DNA of 64,000 bases from Eremomyces bilateralis CBS 781.70 (lineage: Eukaryota > Ascomycota > Dothideomycetes > Eremomycetales > Eremomycetaceae), in contig NW_022985073.1 of NCBI RefSeq assembly GCF_010015585.1, positions 614,923 through 678,922 on the forward strand, written 5' to 3'. Shown piece after piece: positions 45,321 to 56,163 of the stretch. The first letter of the stretch is position 1. Each line of letters begins with the position of its first letter. The position numbers and the translations under genes were made by a program. The notes under the pieces were generated by a model. It saw only the letters and a program-made list of their open reading frames with translations, ran no database searches and was not told where the DNA came from.

Positions 45321-45758
45321 TCAGTCATCCAACTTATATAGCGGCTCCAATTTCTTCCCATCCACTACATCCTGCCGCAGATCATCCACGTTCACCTCCG
45401 CCAAGCACCTCATATTGACGGCCCGAATATTCGGATACATGTCGGGATCCACGCTCTGCGAGATCACGAACGTGCCGCAGGTCGGGCAGAACCGATGCGC
45501 GATGTTCTTCTTCGCGAACTGGTACGGGGTCATCCCGTCCGGGCCGCCCTTCGTGAACGTCACGGCGGCGTGGTCCACGTAGATGAATCGAAGGCCCTGG
45601 AGGTGGCAGATGCTGCAGTTGCAGTGGGTGACGCCGGTGTTTTCGGGTTTGGGGCCGGCGCCGAGAGGGGGGGAGACGGTCACGGTGAAGCGGTGGGCGC
45701 CACAGTGACAATGGCCGGAGTAGGTTTGGGAGGGTTGGTCTTCGGTAGTGGTGGACAT
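45321..45758 (-). CDS. GFA/CENP-V-fold zinc protein
   Basis: Small zinc-binding protein of the glutathione-dependent formaldehyde-activating (GFA) family. Members range from glutathione-adduct lyases to uncharacterised proteins, so the substrate is unknown. Single exon, 145 residues, from ATG at MSTTTEDQ; an in-frame extension upstream lacks ATG. Zinc ligands: CHCGAHRF (CxC), HCNCSICHLQG (CxxC) and RFCPTCGTFV (CxxC). Loops typical of the fold (YQFAKKNIAHRF) are present. Length is normal. There is no targeting signal. Confidence 0.9.
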   Translation of the reverse strand: MSTTTEDQPSQTYSGHCHCGAHRFTVTVSPPLGAGPKPENTGVTHCNCSICHLQGLRFIYVDHAAVTFTKGGPDGMTPYQFAKKNIAHRFCPTCGTFVISQSVDPDMYPNIRAVNMRCLAEVNVDDLRQDVVDGKKLEPLYKLDD

Positions 45759-47081
45759 GATGAGGGAGAGGATGCAGATAGAAAAATCCTTCTGGGATGT
45801 TGCTGGGAGTTTGGTGGGACTGGACAGGAGAAGTAATTGCTTGATCGGATGTTTGAACAGCTCGGAGATGGATGACAGGTGAAAGAAGTGAATTGTCTGA
45901 CACACGAATGGAGATATGCCTGTCCTTTAAGTACTTGGTGCCTATCCCCTCCTTGGAAGTAATTGCTTCTAACCTTTTTCACCTTAACGTTTACTGTAAC
46001 GTTCACCCTAACGTTATCAACACGTTGGCGCCCCCATTCCTCATCCTCACCGCTGATCGGCTCTCCTATGCCTTCCGTCTCCGAAATGGAAATCCTGTAC
46101 AACAATCATATGCAATCCGACTCAATAGTGTTGCGCCATGCATCTAAAATAAGGCGGACTCCTCCTATCAACAGGCATGGGCCCCTAGGATCACACGAGG
46201 GGAAACTTGGCTAGTGACGCGTTTCTCGGTATTTGAGACGCGTCTGGTGGGGTCGAAGCATCTCCGGAACGCGAAGTCAGGTGCGGGGAGAACGCAATTG
46301 CGAGAGAAGTTCCTTTGCCATTTCCCACAGGCCACACTTCCTTTTCAAGTTGCAACAACAATTGTTTGGCTCTTACTCCGTATTGGTAATGTGTATCCAT
46401 AGCGATCTTGTCCTGTGCCGCTCAATGAGATTTGCCTAATGAGGTACTATCAACTATGCATGTCTCGAATCTGGAGATGTACGAGTCTTAACGGATACCA
46501 GGGAGATTCCCATTCCCGTCCATGGAATCCCACCCTGAACTTGAGCGTTGTCATCCGTCTAGTCCAAGCCGTCCTGATTGCCCTGTTCCTGAAGTACTGT
46601 TCATGCTCCAATTCCGAGTCCGAGTCCGTTCCAACATCAATGATTGGAGAGTTGGCGCATTGGACATTCGTATCGGACTAATCAGAGTGGGGCTCCTTCA
46701 GGCCTCAGGGGGCGTACTATACCGCATATGTTCTAGGTCACCAATCTTATAAATACCACTCGCTGCTCAAGACTGGATCGACCAGTTGGATTGTCGTATT
46801 CCAAGCACTAATCTCATGGGTTCTACAGCTAGGGATGTGTAAAGTGGGAAAACTAAGGACTTTACCGTAAAGTAGCCTTAGATTTCTTTCTGGAAAAGGA
46901 TTTTCATACATCTTACATTACACATCCCTAGATCTATCTACTAGACGAGCAGAGTATGATTGGGAATGTCAACTCAATGTCTGCTTGGCTAGAACCTTGG
47001 TGAGTACCGATGGTTCCTAGGCCCTGAACACAATGATCATCACCCTTTGCTCGACTTGAGGTAGAAAATTTATCCATTGAA
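45759..47081. other. Spacer containing a small MITE
   Basis: 1.3 kb between two minus-strand genes. It holds the GFA-gene promoter side and a 100-bp TA-flanked foldback at 46831-46929, listed separately. No gene is seen. A row of GTAACGTT-like words at about 45990-46020 (TTTACTGTAACGTTCACC..) is a short tandem of similar half-sites. Confidence 0.45.
46831..46929. mobile_element. Short TA-flanked foldback element (MITE-like)
   Basis: About 100 bp starting GGGATGTGTAA and ending TTACACATCCC, so an 11-bp perfect terminal inverted repeat, bordered on each side by TA within CTAG. Beyond the ends the arms match only partly. An internal palindrome ACTTTACCGTAAAGT lies at about 46860-46874. Size, TIR and TA duplication fit a Tc1/mariner-type MITE. 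It does not share ends with the pogo element in this window. Confidence 0.65.
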
Positions 47082-48258
47082 TCAACGCTGAGGGCCATCA
47101 TTTCCAAAATTACTGATAAATACCACTAACACTGCGCAATATGCCGCAGAAGCAGCAAACAGCTCATGACGACGCGCCTTCGTGAGCAAAGACATCGCCG
47201 CCGAGAAAAGAAGAGTGAAGACAATCAGAACGCCCACAGCATCGATTGTGGATGACTTCTTTCGCATCGAAGTCATTTGATACAGCGCTACGACTGGAAG
47301 GACCAACAGAATGAGAATTATGACGGTGATAATGATGCCAACGAACTTTTCCACGCGGGATGCGGAGTAGTAGTTGACATGTTTGTCATTCGTCTTCTCT
47401 CGTAGCTCCCGGGTGCAGAATATATGCTGTACAATTTAGTCAAGGTCTATATAGCATTTATGGGGCCTTCACTTACCCGAATCAATTTGCAGTTCAGTCG
47501 TCGAATCATTGACTCCACGTACCCATCGAAACCGGACCACTCACGACCTTGGCGAGTCGTGATAATGTCTTCTTTCCGCTTGATGAATTCCTGCTCTCGT
47601 TCAACCAGTGGCTGGAGGTTATAAATCCACGCCCGAACGCTTCTATAATTTCTTTGAGACGGGATTTGAAATGAAGTCAGCTCGCGAGATTTGATCATCA
47701 TATCGTCATATTCTACTAATTTGGTGCGGATGTCCCTCAGGATGTCCTGTCGAGTACGCTCCTCTTTCTCTCGATCAGCAGCCGCAACATCCGCACCCCG
47801 TGATATCAGACGCCTATTAGAGCCGTCAGTCTCGGAATGGATTTCATCGATGTCATCGAGCTCCTGCTCCAATGCAACGATTTCCGACTGAAGCTCGAGA
47901 AGCACGCGCGCGTGCAGATACCCGAAGCCACGATACAGGGAGAAGTTTGGCTCTGAAGCAAGGAACGCTGCCAGTCTCGGATACCCATTCGGACAGTCTT
48001 CAAGACTTCGCGTTATGGTATCGTCAACATCTGGGTCCATAAGTCGTGGGCCAAACATGCGTGCAAGCCATCCCCCTAATCAGTCTGTCAGTGCCGTCGA
48101 GACATATCATTGGGGTGATCAATACTTTTGTCTTTACTTGAGCCGGTTTCGCAGTCATAATCGCTGCTGTGCTCCGAACTCCCCACTTTCTTCAGACTAA
48201 AACCAGAGTCTTGTGTAGTTGGACTCAGTGTATCCACTTGCTTTTCAATTTCAGCCAT
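47082..48258 (-). CDS. DUF6594 fungal membrane protein
   Basis: Function unknown; the family is expanded in filamentous ascomycetes. Three exons, 48258-48126, 48075-47477 and 47426-47082, give 358 residues. A polar N-terminal tail precedes the DUF6594 core. The core starts with the signature CPNGYPRLAAFLASEPNFSL then YRGFGYLHARVLLELQSEI, and continues as a charged coiled coil (to about 240). Three membrane segments follow at about 272-293, 305-325 and 333-351. The splice before HIFCTRELREK keeps frame and joins the helical core to the membrane part. Its neighbour is an orphan gene, with the caspase-fold gene beyond. Confidence 0.88.
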
Positions 48259-48615
48259 GATCCTGCACGGGAACTATTTTTATTCAACTCGACATAAACG
48301 AAATAATGTCATTTCCAATGCTATCTATACAGTCTAAATACGGTATGAACACTTAATGGAGGAACAGATCACGAAACCCGTCCAATTTTCCGACCTTTCG
48401 ACCTACCTCGCCCTTCATGTGCAGCCTTCCGGTCAGTACAGATTCAATGTAACACTGCGGCGAGGCTGCGTACATTTGCCGCTCCAAGAGTGGTGTTGCG
48501 CTACTCTCGAATCTTCACCCTTACTTCAATATTTTCATCGCTCCAGCCACTCATTCCTGTTTCATCGCAGCTGAGGCAATCTATCTTGCAAGACAGAGTA
48601 GGCGCAGCAGATCTC
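48259..48615. other. Spacer between orphan gene and DUF6594 gene
   Basis: About 360 bp: the DUF6594 promoter side and the orphan gene's 3' flank. The short plus-strand frame at 48356-48574 has no domain. Confidence 0.35.
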
Positions 48616-49164
48616 CTAACCGCTGAAGTGTCGCACCTTCTTTTCCGGAAACCAACTAGAACCGGTCACCCTCTCTTTCAGCTCCTGGTGGGTCTGATTA
48701 TCCTTCAGTGTGTATTGCCAACATTTGCTGCCATTGCTGTATCTCCGGTCGGTCACTATGCAGGTCCGCAGCGAAGCCGTCGTCGACGTGTCGGACCGTT
48801 CGACCGCCCGAGTATGCACGGTATCGTCAATCTCAAACTCCGCGCGTGACTATATCGTATCAGTCAATGTAATCCCAAGGCCAACGTGCTTGCAATTGTC
48901 TTCAACACACTTTTCTCTTCGAGTCGGTCTTTAAAACATCGGATTTCAGAACTTGGCTCTCCTCATTTTCATTCCATGGATGCTCGATGTCATAGGTCAC
49001 TGTAACTCCTTCAATCGGCTGGAACCTGACGTTGTCGACCATCGGCCGATATGACTGTTGTCCTTCCTGCATCGCCTCGGATCCGATCGGGAGAGTCGCC
49101 TTGAAGCGAGGCGATTTAAATGAGGCTGTCTTAGGCGTACTCGGGGTCAGAGCTTTTGGATGCA
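48616..49164 (-). CDS. Orphan small protein, 5' end unresolved
   Basis: I do not recognise it. Two exons are well supported: one ending at 48911 (..DVLKTDSKRK) and one from 48849 to the stop at 48616 (SRAEFEIDDTVHTRAVERS..), joined in phase 0 by a 61-bp intron (gtgtgt..atatag). The product includes SPRFKATLPIGSEA, PMVDNVRFQPIEGVTV and a C-terminal SH3/Tudor-like beta-rich part (TCIVTDRRYSNGSKCWQYTL) ending SSWFPEKKVRHFSG. The upstream exon boundary is probably the acceptor ctaatag at 49165, but no ATG-bearing first exon was found. A downstream ATG (MQEGQQS) could also start it. Confidence 0.5.
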
Positions 49165-49165
49165 C

Positions 49166-50531
49166 TATTAGAAACGAAAATGAAGCGAACTCTGAGGTTT
49201 CCTACTGCGAAAGGCTATTACATTGCCGATTTATACAATAAGGCTCTGTGATTGCAGCCTAGTTTGTTGACGGCCTCTTCAGCAGGCGACTCATGCTGCT
49301 CCAAACCCAACCCTTTGAATCTACTCGGCACCAGGTCATGTGGGATGGGGCTGTGAGGACGACTCGCACTGCAGCAGAAGGATTGCACCAGTTCGTAAAA
49401 GGCTCCCTCCACAATCGGTAATCCATCAATCACATCTATATTACCCGGCGCTGCAAGTGAGCGCCATGGGGTTCATGCAAATTCCTAAGCATCATGGCCA
49501 ATGTTCAGCCTGTTGTCCGCGTTGTTGGTGGCTGCGAGAAGGCTTGGGGAAATTGGTAGTGAATACCTTTACCTTCCCTTGTTTGGACCAATCACTTCCT
49601 GGGGTGTTAATTCTATCGATTCTTTGCTATGATCAACCTCAAATGCCAGACTATCGCTATGGCTATTCAGTGGAGAGTTTCCACGCCTTATCCAAACCCC
49701 AAACGCCGCAGCTAGGCAAGTAAAACGAATAGGAAGGTCTGTCATGGTGTCAGCAGCAATACTTGTTGTGTTGAAACTTTTAGCTCGGTGATGTATCCTG
49801 AGGGGGCTTATAATCATGTGAACTTATGGACCTACCCTGCCAGTGCCGGACAAACTAATAGAGTAGTGACAGCTCCGTTCTTCCCATCATGCCAATATAT
49901 CCAAGTGATGTAACAAAGGTGGAGAGGAGAGGAGAAACAGTGCTTCAGATATTTATTCCTGCTGGTACTCTTTAATTTCCCTTGAAATGATACCCCCCTT
50001 CAAATGCCTGGGAGGATTCCAGTTATCCAATGCTTCTGGTTGTGACTTGTGAGACCGCAGGCAGGGCTATGCGGCGGCCTGGTCCTAGGAACTCCACAGC
50101 CTTGCCACCTCCGATCTCCCAGTTCTCCCTCCACACCCCAACCAATTACGCATATTCTAGGCAATTCTTTGGTTTGGAGCTCTATGGTTCGTGTTGGTGA
50201 GGAGGCTTGGGTGGTTATGCCTGTCACTGTGCACCCCTCCATCACTGACACCCCTGGCTTTCTTTGCGTTTGATGTGGGAGATGGTTTTGCCTTTTTCGT
50301 CTTCAATCTAACCCATTGTTCTGCACTATGTTGGTTATATTTGGCTGGATCTCTACTACTCTTATGTATTGTTGTACCATGTAACCGTTGAGTTATTCTG
50401 ATGCTCTGCTGTGCGGTCGGCTTTTCTAAAGGAGTACAATCCCCAAACCTGGGCGAACTAGAACGTCCTTGAGGTGCATTTTTATTTCTAAACTCAGAGC
50501 CAATCACTGATATCAAAGGGTTCTCAACATC
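49166..50531. other. Spacer with two minus-strand frames of unknown nature
   Basis: Minus-strand frames at 49433-49218 (..AFYELVQSFCCSAS.., ending LLYKSAM) and 49817-49569 (TMTDLPIRFTCLAAAFGVW..) read like protein. They show no known domain and do not splice cleanly to each other or to the orphan gene. They may be its missing 5' exons or debris. The rest, to 50531, is the promoter side of the caspase-fold gene. Confidence 0.35.
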
Positions 50532-51987
50532 ATGGATGAGATGTCGATGACTCCCTCCGCTGGTACAACGGTCGCTGGCCCAAATGCTTCCTCCGAAGAC
50601 ACGCGACACACCGAGCAAAGACGCCTGTTTCAACAAGCTACGGAGAAGGTGATGGGCCGTCCAGGGTACTATACTGATGTAACAGTACTCATGTTCAAAT
50701 GGACAAAAGAGTTGGAGCAGAGAGGAGGTCTCAACGAAGGAGACTATGTACAGTTTCCCTTTCCTAGCAGTATCGTTTGAATAGTTTGAGCCTAACATTT
50801 TATAGGTACAGAAGCTATCGGAGGTCTTCGCTGATGATTTCCGTTTCGAAACCAAAATCATTCAACTTGAAGAGAGCGAAGAGTGGGTGCCCACGAAGAG
50901 GGTCATCGATGCAATCAACATCATCAAAGGAGATACGCAGAATACGCTTATCATCATCTATTATAACGGACATGGAAAGCTTGATCTTGAGACCAAGCAG
51001 CTGAAGTGGCATGCAACGAATCATTTAGACAAACCAGGAAGCGAGCACCATTCATCTGTATACTGGCAGAAGATCGAGAATTATCTGAACGACAACGTAT
51101 TCGTAGACGTCCTTGCCATCCTCGACACATGCTATGCTGGCAATATTGGGCACAAGGACATAGGCGGGAGCGATGATCGGAATTACCAGCTTCTCACTGC
51201 TGGAGCGTTTGATAAGAGAGCGGAATCGGGCGAACAATCTTTTACGAACGCCCTTGTTGAATGTCTTCAGATCCTCCACCGCAAACACAAAGGGCGTCCT
51301 TTCGAGCTTGTGGACCTGCAGGAAGAGATTACGCACCATGAGCATCGAAAAAAGAACCCTCCTTCTCTCTTAAACCGTAGAAGGAAATATGAACGTCCCA
51401 TCAAACTCGCGCCGTTACACAAACCCGATGGGAACCCAGCAAAGGAGAACCAAGTCGCCCCGCCCTGTGTTGCGTACCTACATCTCCGCTTACCATTAAC
51501 TGATCACGAACTTGACAACCACGCTATTGAGAAACTTGGAAGAAAACTTGGCCATGCCATAAAGGAGACCCAGCTCCCCATTTCGAGAGTCGAGTGGGAA
51601 GGCATCAAGCCAATGGTTCGCCAACGACAGCTCCAATCACTGAAGGACGTGGTGAGCGTTGCATACTTTATGCACAACAGGCTAAGAAGAGGTGGTGCAA
51701 TATACACGAAGTCTCACCAGGGTGTCTCACCGGTCTCGCTGGTCCTCGATGAAAGCATCCATGGAACGGTGAACGATCCGGCAGAAGTGGAGAAAGATGG
51801 TACCACAATGAGAGGCGACGTGCTGGGCAAGAGATGCAGAGATGAGCCGCTGGAGAAGCTGAATGACAAAGTTGCAGAATCAACCCCGCTAAAAAAATCA
51901 CGAAGAGTTTTAGGGGCTGGCGACAGGGTACAAGCCCTTAACGAAGAAGGCTCTTCGCTCACTCCTCCCGTGACGGACGGAGAGTAG
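50532..51987 (+). CDS. Stand-alone caspase-fold (peptidase C14-like) protein
   Basis: Putative clan-CD cysteine protease. Two exons, 50532-50747 and 50806-51987, split by a 58-bp intron inside the catalytic domain, give 465 residues. The p20-like region covers about 45-215. The catalytic His is H128 in IIIYYNGHG and the catalytic Cys is C181 in VLAILDTCYAGN, each after a hydrophobic strand as in caspases. A p10-like helix with QSFTNALVECLQIL follows. No NACHT, death-fold or repeat domain is attached. The C-terminal half (about 245-465) begins CVAYLHLRLPLTDHELDNHA and ends with NLS-like PLKKSRRVLG; I know no domain for it. Metacaspase-type N-terminal Pro/Gln repeats are absent, so it is not a classical metacaspase. 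Confidence 0.85.
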
Positions 51988-52609
51988 GAGTGACTGCAGA
52001 GCTGGCCGGTTGCATTTCCAATGGCCGAGTGGATGCGAGCTGTGTTGTCTCCCCTCGGCATTCTGGATTTATAATCATCTACTGGTATTCAGGCAGCGAA
52101 TGGATTCTGTCTAGAATGACGTGGAGTGTCTGGAGTTGCTTTAGAATACACCACTAGGCTAATGGTTGAAGGGGGTCACGATCAGGGCGCTTTGTGACGT
52201 TTTTCTCTACGCATTATGTGGGACTTTAAGCCTAACATGGTATTATTGGGTTTTAATATTGGTTGTTCTATCGTTGGCTCGCACCAGTTACCGGAATCCA
52301 TTAGACTTTGTACAAGCCTTGACACGGTCTGGATGCGCAAGATCTGCGATTACCAAGTTCCATTAATCTAAACTGAAGAGAGAGAAGGAAGAAATCTCCC
52401 AGCGTCTTTGTGCGCGAGATATAAACTCTTCTCTCTGCTATCCTAACACAGCCCAACACAGCTCCTTAACACAGCTCCGTCCTAACACATAGCTCCCATA
52501 TGACTATCTCCTTGATAATCCTCCATGCCATCCACTAGCCACATCCTTGTGGCGTCAGCCATACTCAAGGGCCCAGGCCACAGGCCCGGGACCATAACAA
52601 GCCTCACTT
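51988..52609. other. Convergent spacer with short tandem AACACAG words
   Basis: About 620 bp between the caspase-fold gene and dihydroorotate dehydrogenase. Around 52443-52496 the word TAACACAGCTCC or close variants recurs four times. The plus-strand frame at 52166-52366 looks hydrophobic but has no ATG start. Confidence 0.4.
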
Positions 52610-54172
52610 TTATGAGCTCAATTGTTTTGTACCATACATAGCATCCTCCATTTCCCGCTTCACAGTCGTGATATGGCCGACTCCGTTGTAGGATAGCGCG
52701 GTGTACATCATCGCAAGACTTGCGCCAGCGTTCAAGACTGCAAGTGCCTGCTCCCCAGTGGATATGCCCCCACTAGCAAATATTGTCTTTGGCGGCAGGT
52801 CGTATGGATTTGTCAGTTCGGGCGGTCTGGATAAAGGCATCTGAAAATTTCCTTGTGTGTTTTCTGTCGTTTCAGTGGTCGCTTGCTCCGAATGTAGCCC
52901 TTCGCTCCTTGTTTTGTTAGACAACCTGACGGGAGCGAAGTCCAGCTCACGACGATAAGTTTTGACAAGACTGAGTGTCTGATCAAACGTTCGAGGTCCT
53001 GAATAACCACCTTGCTCGTCCATGGTCGCGAATTCTTTTGGGGGGATTGTAAACTTCGGCGCTGGACGGGACCTGGTGGTGTTCCCAACAATGATTCCGT
53101 CCACACCAGCCTGTGTCACCGCCTCGCAAATTCCCCGGATTTGCTCCAAATCATCTTCGTCCGGGGAGATCTTAACCATGATTTTCGGAGGTGATTTGCG
53201 TCGGGTATTCGACGCGGCATCAACTACTGCTGCGAGGATCCGAGTCAACGGCTCCACGCGTTGTAGGTCTCTCAAACCGGGGGTATTCGGCGATGAAACA
53301 TTCACCACCAACACGTCTGCGTACTTCCCCAGCTTCTCAACGCAAGTCGAGTAATCTCTTGCCACTGCAGTCAGATCACCATCTGGTGTGTTTTTGTTCT
53401 TCGCTATTTGAACCGCGAGTAGGCAACCTCGCGTCAAACTCCCAGGTGGGACACCGGCCGCTCCATCTAGTACTGCCTGCTCCGCATCATCGCCAATCCC
53501 AAGCCCGTGGCGGTAGGCAAATTCTCGCACACGGGTTCTCAGTCGTGCGGCAACTGCGTCTGCGCCTTCGGAGTTCAAGCCGTATCTGTTGATCAGCGCT
53601 TGCTGTTCCTTCAGGCGGAATACCCGGGGACGAGGGTTTCCAGGCTGTGGGAGCGGCGTGATCCCACCGACCTCAACGACTCCAGCACCGAGTGCGAAAA
53701 GAGCATCCGGGATTACGGCGTTCTTGTCAAGACCACCTGAGACTCCCAGTGGACTGCTGAGCTCGGTATCGAAAACATTGACCGACAAGGTAGGTGTCGT
53801 AGCATTTGCGGATGAGAGTCTCAGACGCTCCCGCGGATGCAAGCCGAGTTGATAGAGGATTTGAAGGGCTTTCACACCGGCATGGTGGGCGTCTTCGGCG
53901 TCGGGAAATATTGTACGCACGGCGGGCACAACCACGTAGCGATGGATGCTAGCGCGCGTATCTGTGGCATAAATGTATACTGCGCCGGTGGAAAGCAGTA
54001 ACGCAGCGCTGTAAAAAAAGTTGCGGATTCGGTTGGTCTTAGGGGGGGTTGGTGTGCTCAATGTACTGTTGAATCGCGGTGATCGCCGGCTCGTTCGATG
54101 AATGTGACCGATAGGAATGGAATTGAATGGCTTGAAAGCCGAAGCACTAGAGCGGTACACTCCAACCGGCAT
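52610..54172 (-). CDS. Dihydroorotate dehydrogenase, class 2, mitochondrial
   Basis: Fourth step of pyrimidine synthesis; oxidises dihydroorotate to orotate with FMN and passes electrons to ubiquinone in the inner membrane. Uninterrupted 520-residue frame from ATG at MPVGVYRSS. The Arg/Ser-rich presequence (1-48) is followed by a membrane segment, about 50-69 (NFFYSAALLLSTGAVYIYA). The barrel has SSPLGVSGGLDKNA, INRYGLNSEGAD, the signature VNVSSPNTPGLRDLQ with the catalytic Ser, VKISPDEDD and IFASGGISTGEQAL. A Ser/Thr/Glu-rich insertion at about 420-460 (ATTETTENTQGN) is longer than in most relatives. An upstream in-frame extension lacks ATG. Confidence 0.95.
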   Translation of the reverse strand: MPVGVYRSSASAFKPFNSIPIGHIHRTSRRSPRFNSTLSTPTPPKTNRIRNFFYSAALLLSTGAVYIYATDTRASIHRYVVVPAVRTIFPDAEDAHHAGVKALQILYQLGLHPRERLRLSSANATTPTLSVNVFDTELSSPLGVSGGLDKNAVIPDALFALGAGVVEVGGITPLPQPGNPRPRVFRLKEQQALINRYGLNSEGADAVAARLRTRVREFAYRHGLGIGDDAEQAVLDGAAGVPPGSLTRGCLLAVQIAKNKNTPDGDLTAVARDYSTCVEKLGKYADVLVVNVSSPNTPGLRDLQRVEPLTRILAAVVDAASNTRRKSPPKIMVKISPDEDDLEQIRGICEAVTQAGVDGIIVGNTTRSRPAPKFTIPPKEFATMDEQGGYSGPRTFDQTLSLVKTYRRELDFAPVRLSNKTRSEGLHSEQATTETTENTQGNFQMPLSRPPELTNPYDLPPKTIFASGGISTGEQALAVLNAGASLAMMYTALSYNGVGHITTVKREMEDAMYGTKQLSS

Positions 54173-56163
54173 ATTGGGACTCTTGTATTGCAATGTTTCC
54201 CTAAGACGGAGTTTAACGAAAACACACCCTCCTTGGCCTCCTTTAGATCATCTATACACCACCTGTGTCAGTTCTTGGTTCTTGGATATTTCATGATTCC
54301 GTGCAGAAAATTACAGCAGAATGGGGCGTTGAACTAGACAACGAAGACAACTTGGAGTGATGAGCTGACGTTGAGAAGCACGTGATGGGAAAGTCCCGAA
54401 GTCATCCCGTAGTTATTATGTCGCGTCCATTCGAAATCGCGCCTCAACTTCCAACAACGCCCAGTCCAAGGAAGAATTAATGAACTTGGACAATGATATC
54501 ATGTTTTCCAGTACACAAGTTGAGAGTTGAGAGGCGTGTGAGTGTGCTGAGTGTGTTGCATCTGCTGACAGCTCCGACACCTGAACCAACCGATCTCACC
54601 GGCCGCAGCAGAAGCACCGCGTCAAAGCCTTATGGACTGCATTCAACTCGAATTCCGGTATAGCTACCTATCGCCGTCAGTTCTTCACATGGATACAATT
54701 TTCATCTCGGAAATTCCTTCAAGCCCCTCAAGCTAGTTTGCCGCAATGCTACCATGCATCTTGTTCAAAAAGGTCGACTGCATGATGCACAAGCTGCCCA
54801 AACTTACACAACCAAGCCGAATACAACCTTCCCAAGCCTCTACTCTCTAGTCCATCATGACGCAGCCCATCGCACTTAGATGGTTTATCTTTCTATTCAG
54901 TTGTTCTCGTACTCTGTCATGCATCAACACTGTCTGCAACCCGTCGATTTTTATTTCTTTGACGTCTTTTATTCTCTTCACCCTCTACTCAAACCATAGC
55001 TGGCAACAGTAACTTGAGCAGGGCGTTCTGCCAAAATCTTCCAGGAGGAAGGGGTTTGACAAGATGGATCGTTCCATGTCTCGCCCATATGGTACGAAAT
55101 CTAGGAAGCCTGTCCGCTCTGCTAGAGCCACGATTTGTAGGAAGAGCTGTGAGTTGTAACGCCACTTTACAAATAGAAGCGTGCCACTATCGACATGTTT
55201 CCCCCCGAAATCCTAGCATCTAGTTCGTGAGATGGAGTGAAGCTAGTTTGCTATCAGATGCACGTGTCATCTCACTGCTGAACACCAGCGTCCACCTAAA
55301 ATGACCAAAGTATGGTTCGATTCGCAGCGGAAGCCTCTAACAAGGCCTCCCAAGCCAGGCACAGCATCGGAGCCGGACAGGAACGTTCCGGTGTGCCGAT
55401 TTTGGCCGACAAGCCAAGCACTGTATCTGGGGTTGACATTGCCCCCGCGACACCTCATTCAGTGACATGTCTGGGACATTGTGGTCCCCTGCCAACATAG
55501 CCAGGTCTAGAATTTTGGGGACCCGACGGGGAGTGAGCGTGCCACTGCAGTGTGACGGGCGCTGACTGATGTGCATAGGGCTGAAGCATTGTCTCTTCGA
55601 CTTACTTGCGTTGTTGAGTCTGCTGTGGCACCCAAAGTATCAGTGATTGGGGCATCGGTTCTTACGAAGACTGTTTCACCAGCTCTAGTCCATCGATTGG
55701 CTACAAGATGGCCGACACAATAGCCTAGGCGAAGACGAATTGTATCTAGAGATCCACATGCACAAGTTGGCGTGCATAAACGAATTTTGAATCTATCTGA
55801 TCATTATCCGGTACTAGCCACACTAGTGCCACTAGGGGCAGAACCTGAAGCTCTCATGGCTGATTGCTCACCAATTGTCCCAACCCAAAACGACTGTACA
55901 AAATGGCTAACTAGGCATCCGCATCATCTGGAAATTTCCATCACAGGCTCAACATTGCAGTCAGCAACAGAAACAAATGAGGATACATAGCAAGAGTTAT
56001 CAAAACACCCCCAGAGATCCTATCATCGCAGAGAACGCCGCCTTTTTGTTGAATCCGACTATGGGATTGACCAGTCCTCCCGTCAACACCACCAATGCAA
56101 TTACGTCAAGTCGTTCACTGAGCGCCATTCAACAGACCACCGTCAACAGTCAGTCAATTTCGC
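54173..56163. other. Gene-free spacer, possible nuclease-fold debris
   Basis: Two kilobases without a supportable gene. Around 55765-55840 (+) the text RILNLSDHYPVLATLVPLG resembles the SDHxP ending of endonuclease/exonuclease/phosphatase-fold proteins, but nothing upstream completes the domain. The first 200 bp are the dihydroorotate dehydrogenase promoter side. Confidence 0.35.

Noticed and set aside
36314-45758. A biosynthetic gene cluster around the NmrA-like reductase
   Set aside because: Neighbours are transport, splicing, folate and ER-chaperone genes; no synthase, P450 or transporter is present.
50157-50861. 234-codon minus-strand frame across the caspase-fold first exon
   Set aside because: Antisense to a well-supported gene, no domain, and its composition follows the opposite strand's codons.
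55765-55860. Endonuclease/exonuclease/phosphatase ending (SDHYPVLATL)
   Set aside because: A single ten-residue resemblance with nothing upstream to complete the fold; kept only as a note in the spacer entry.
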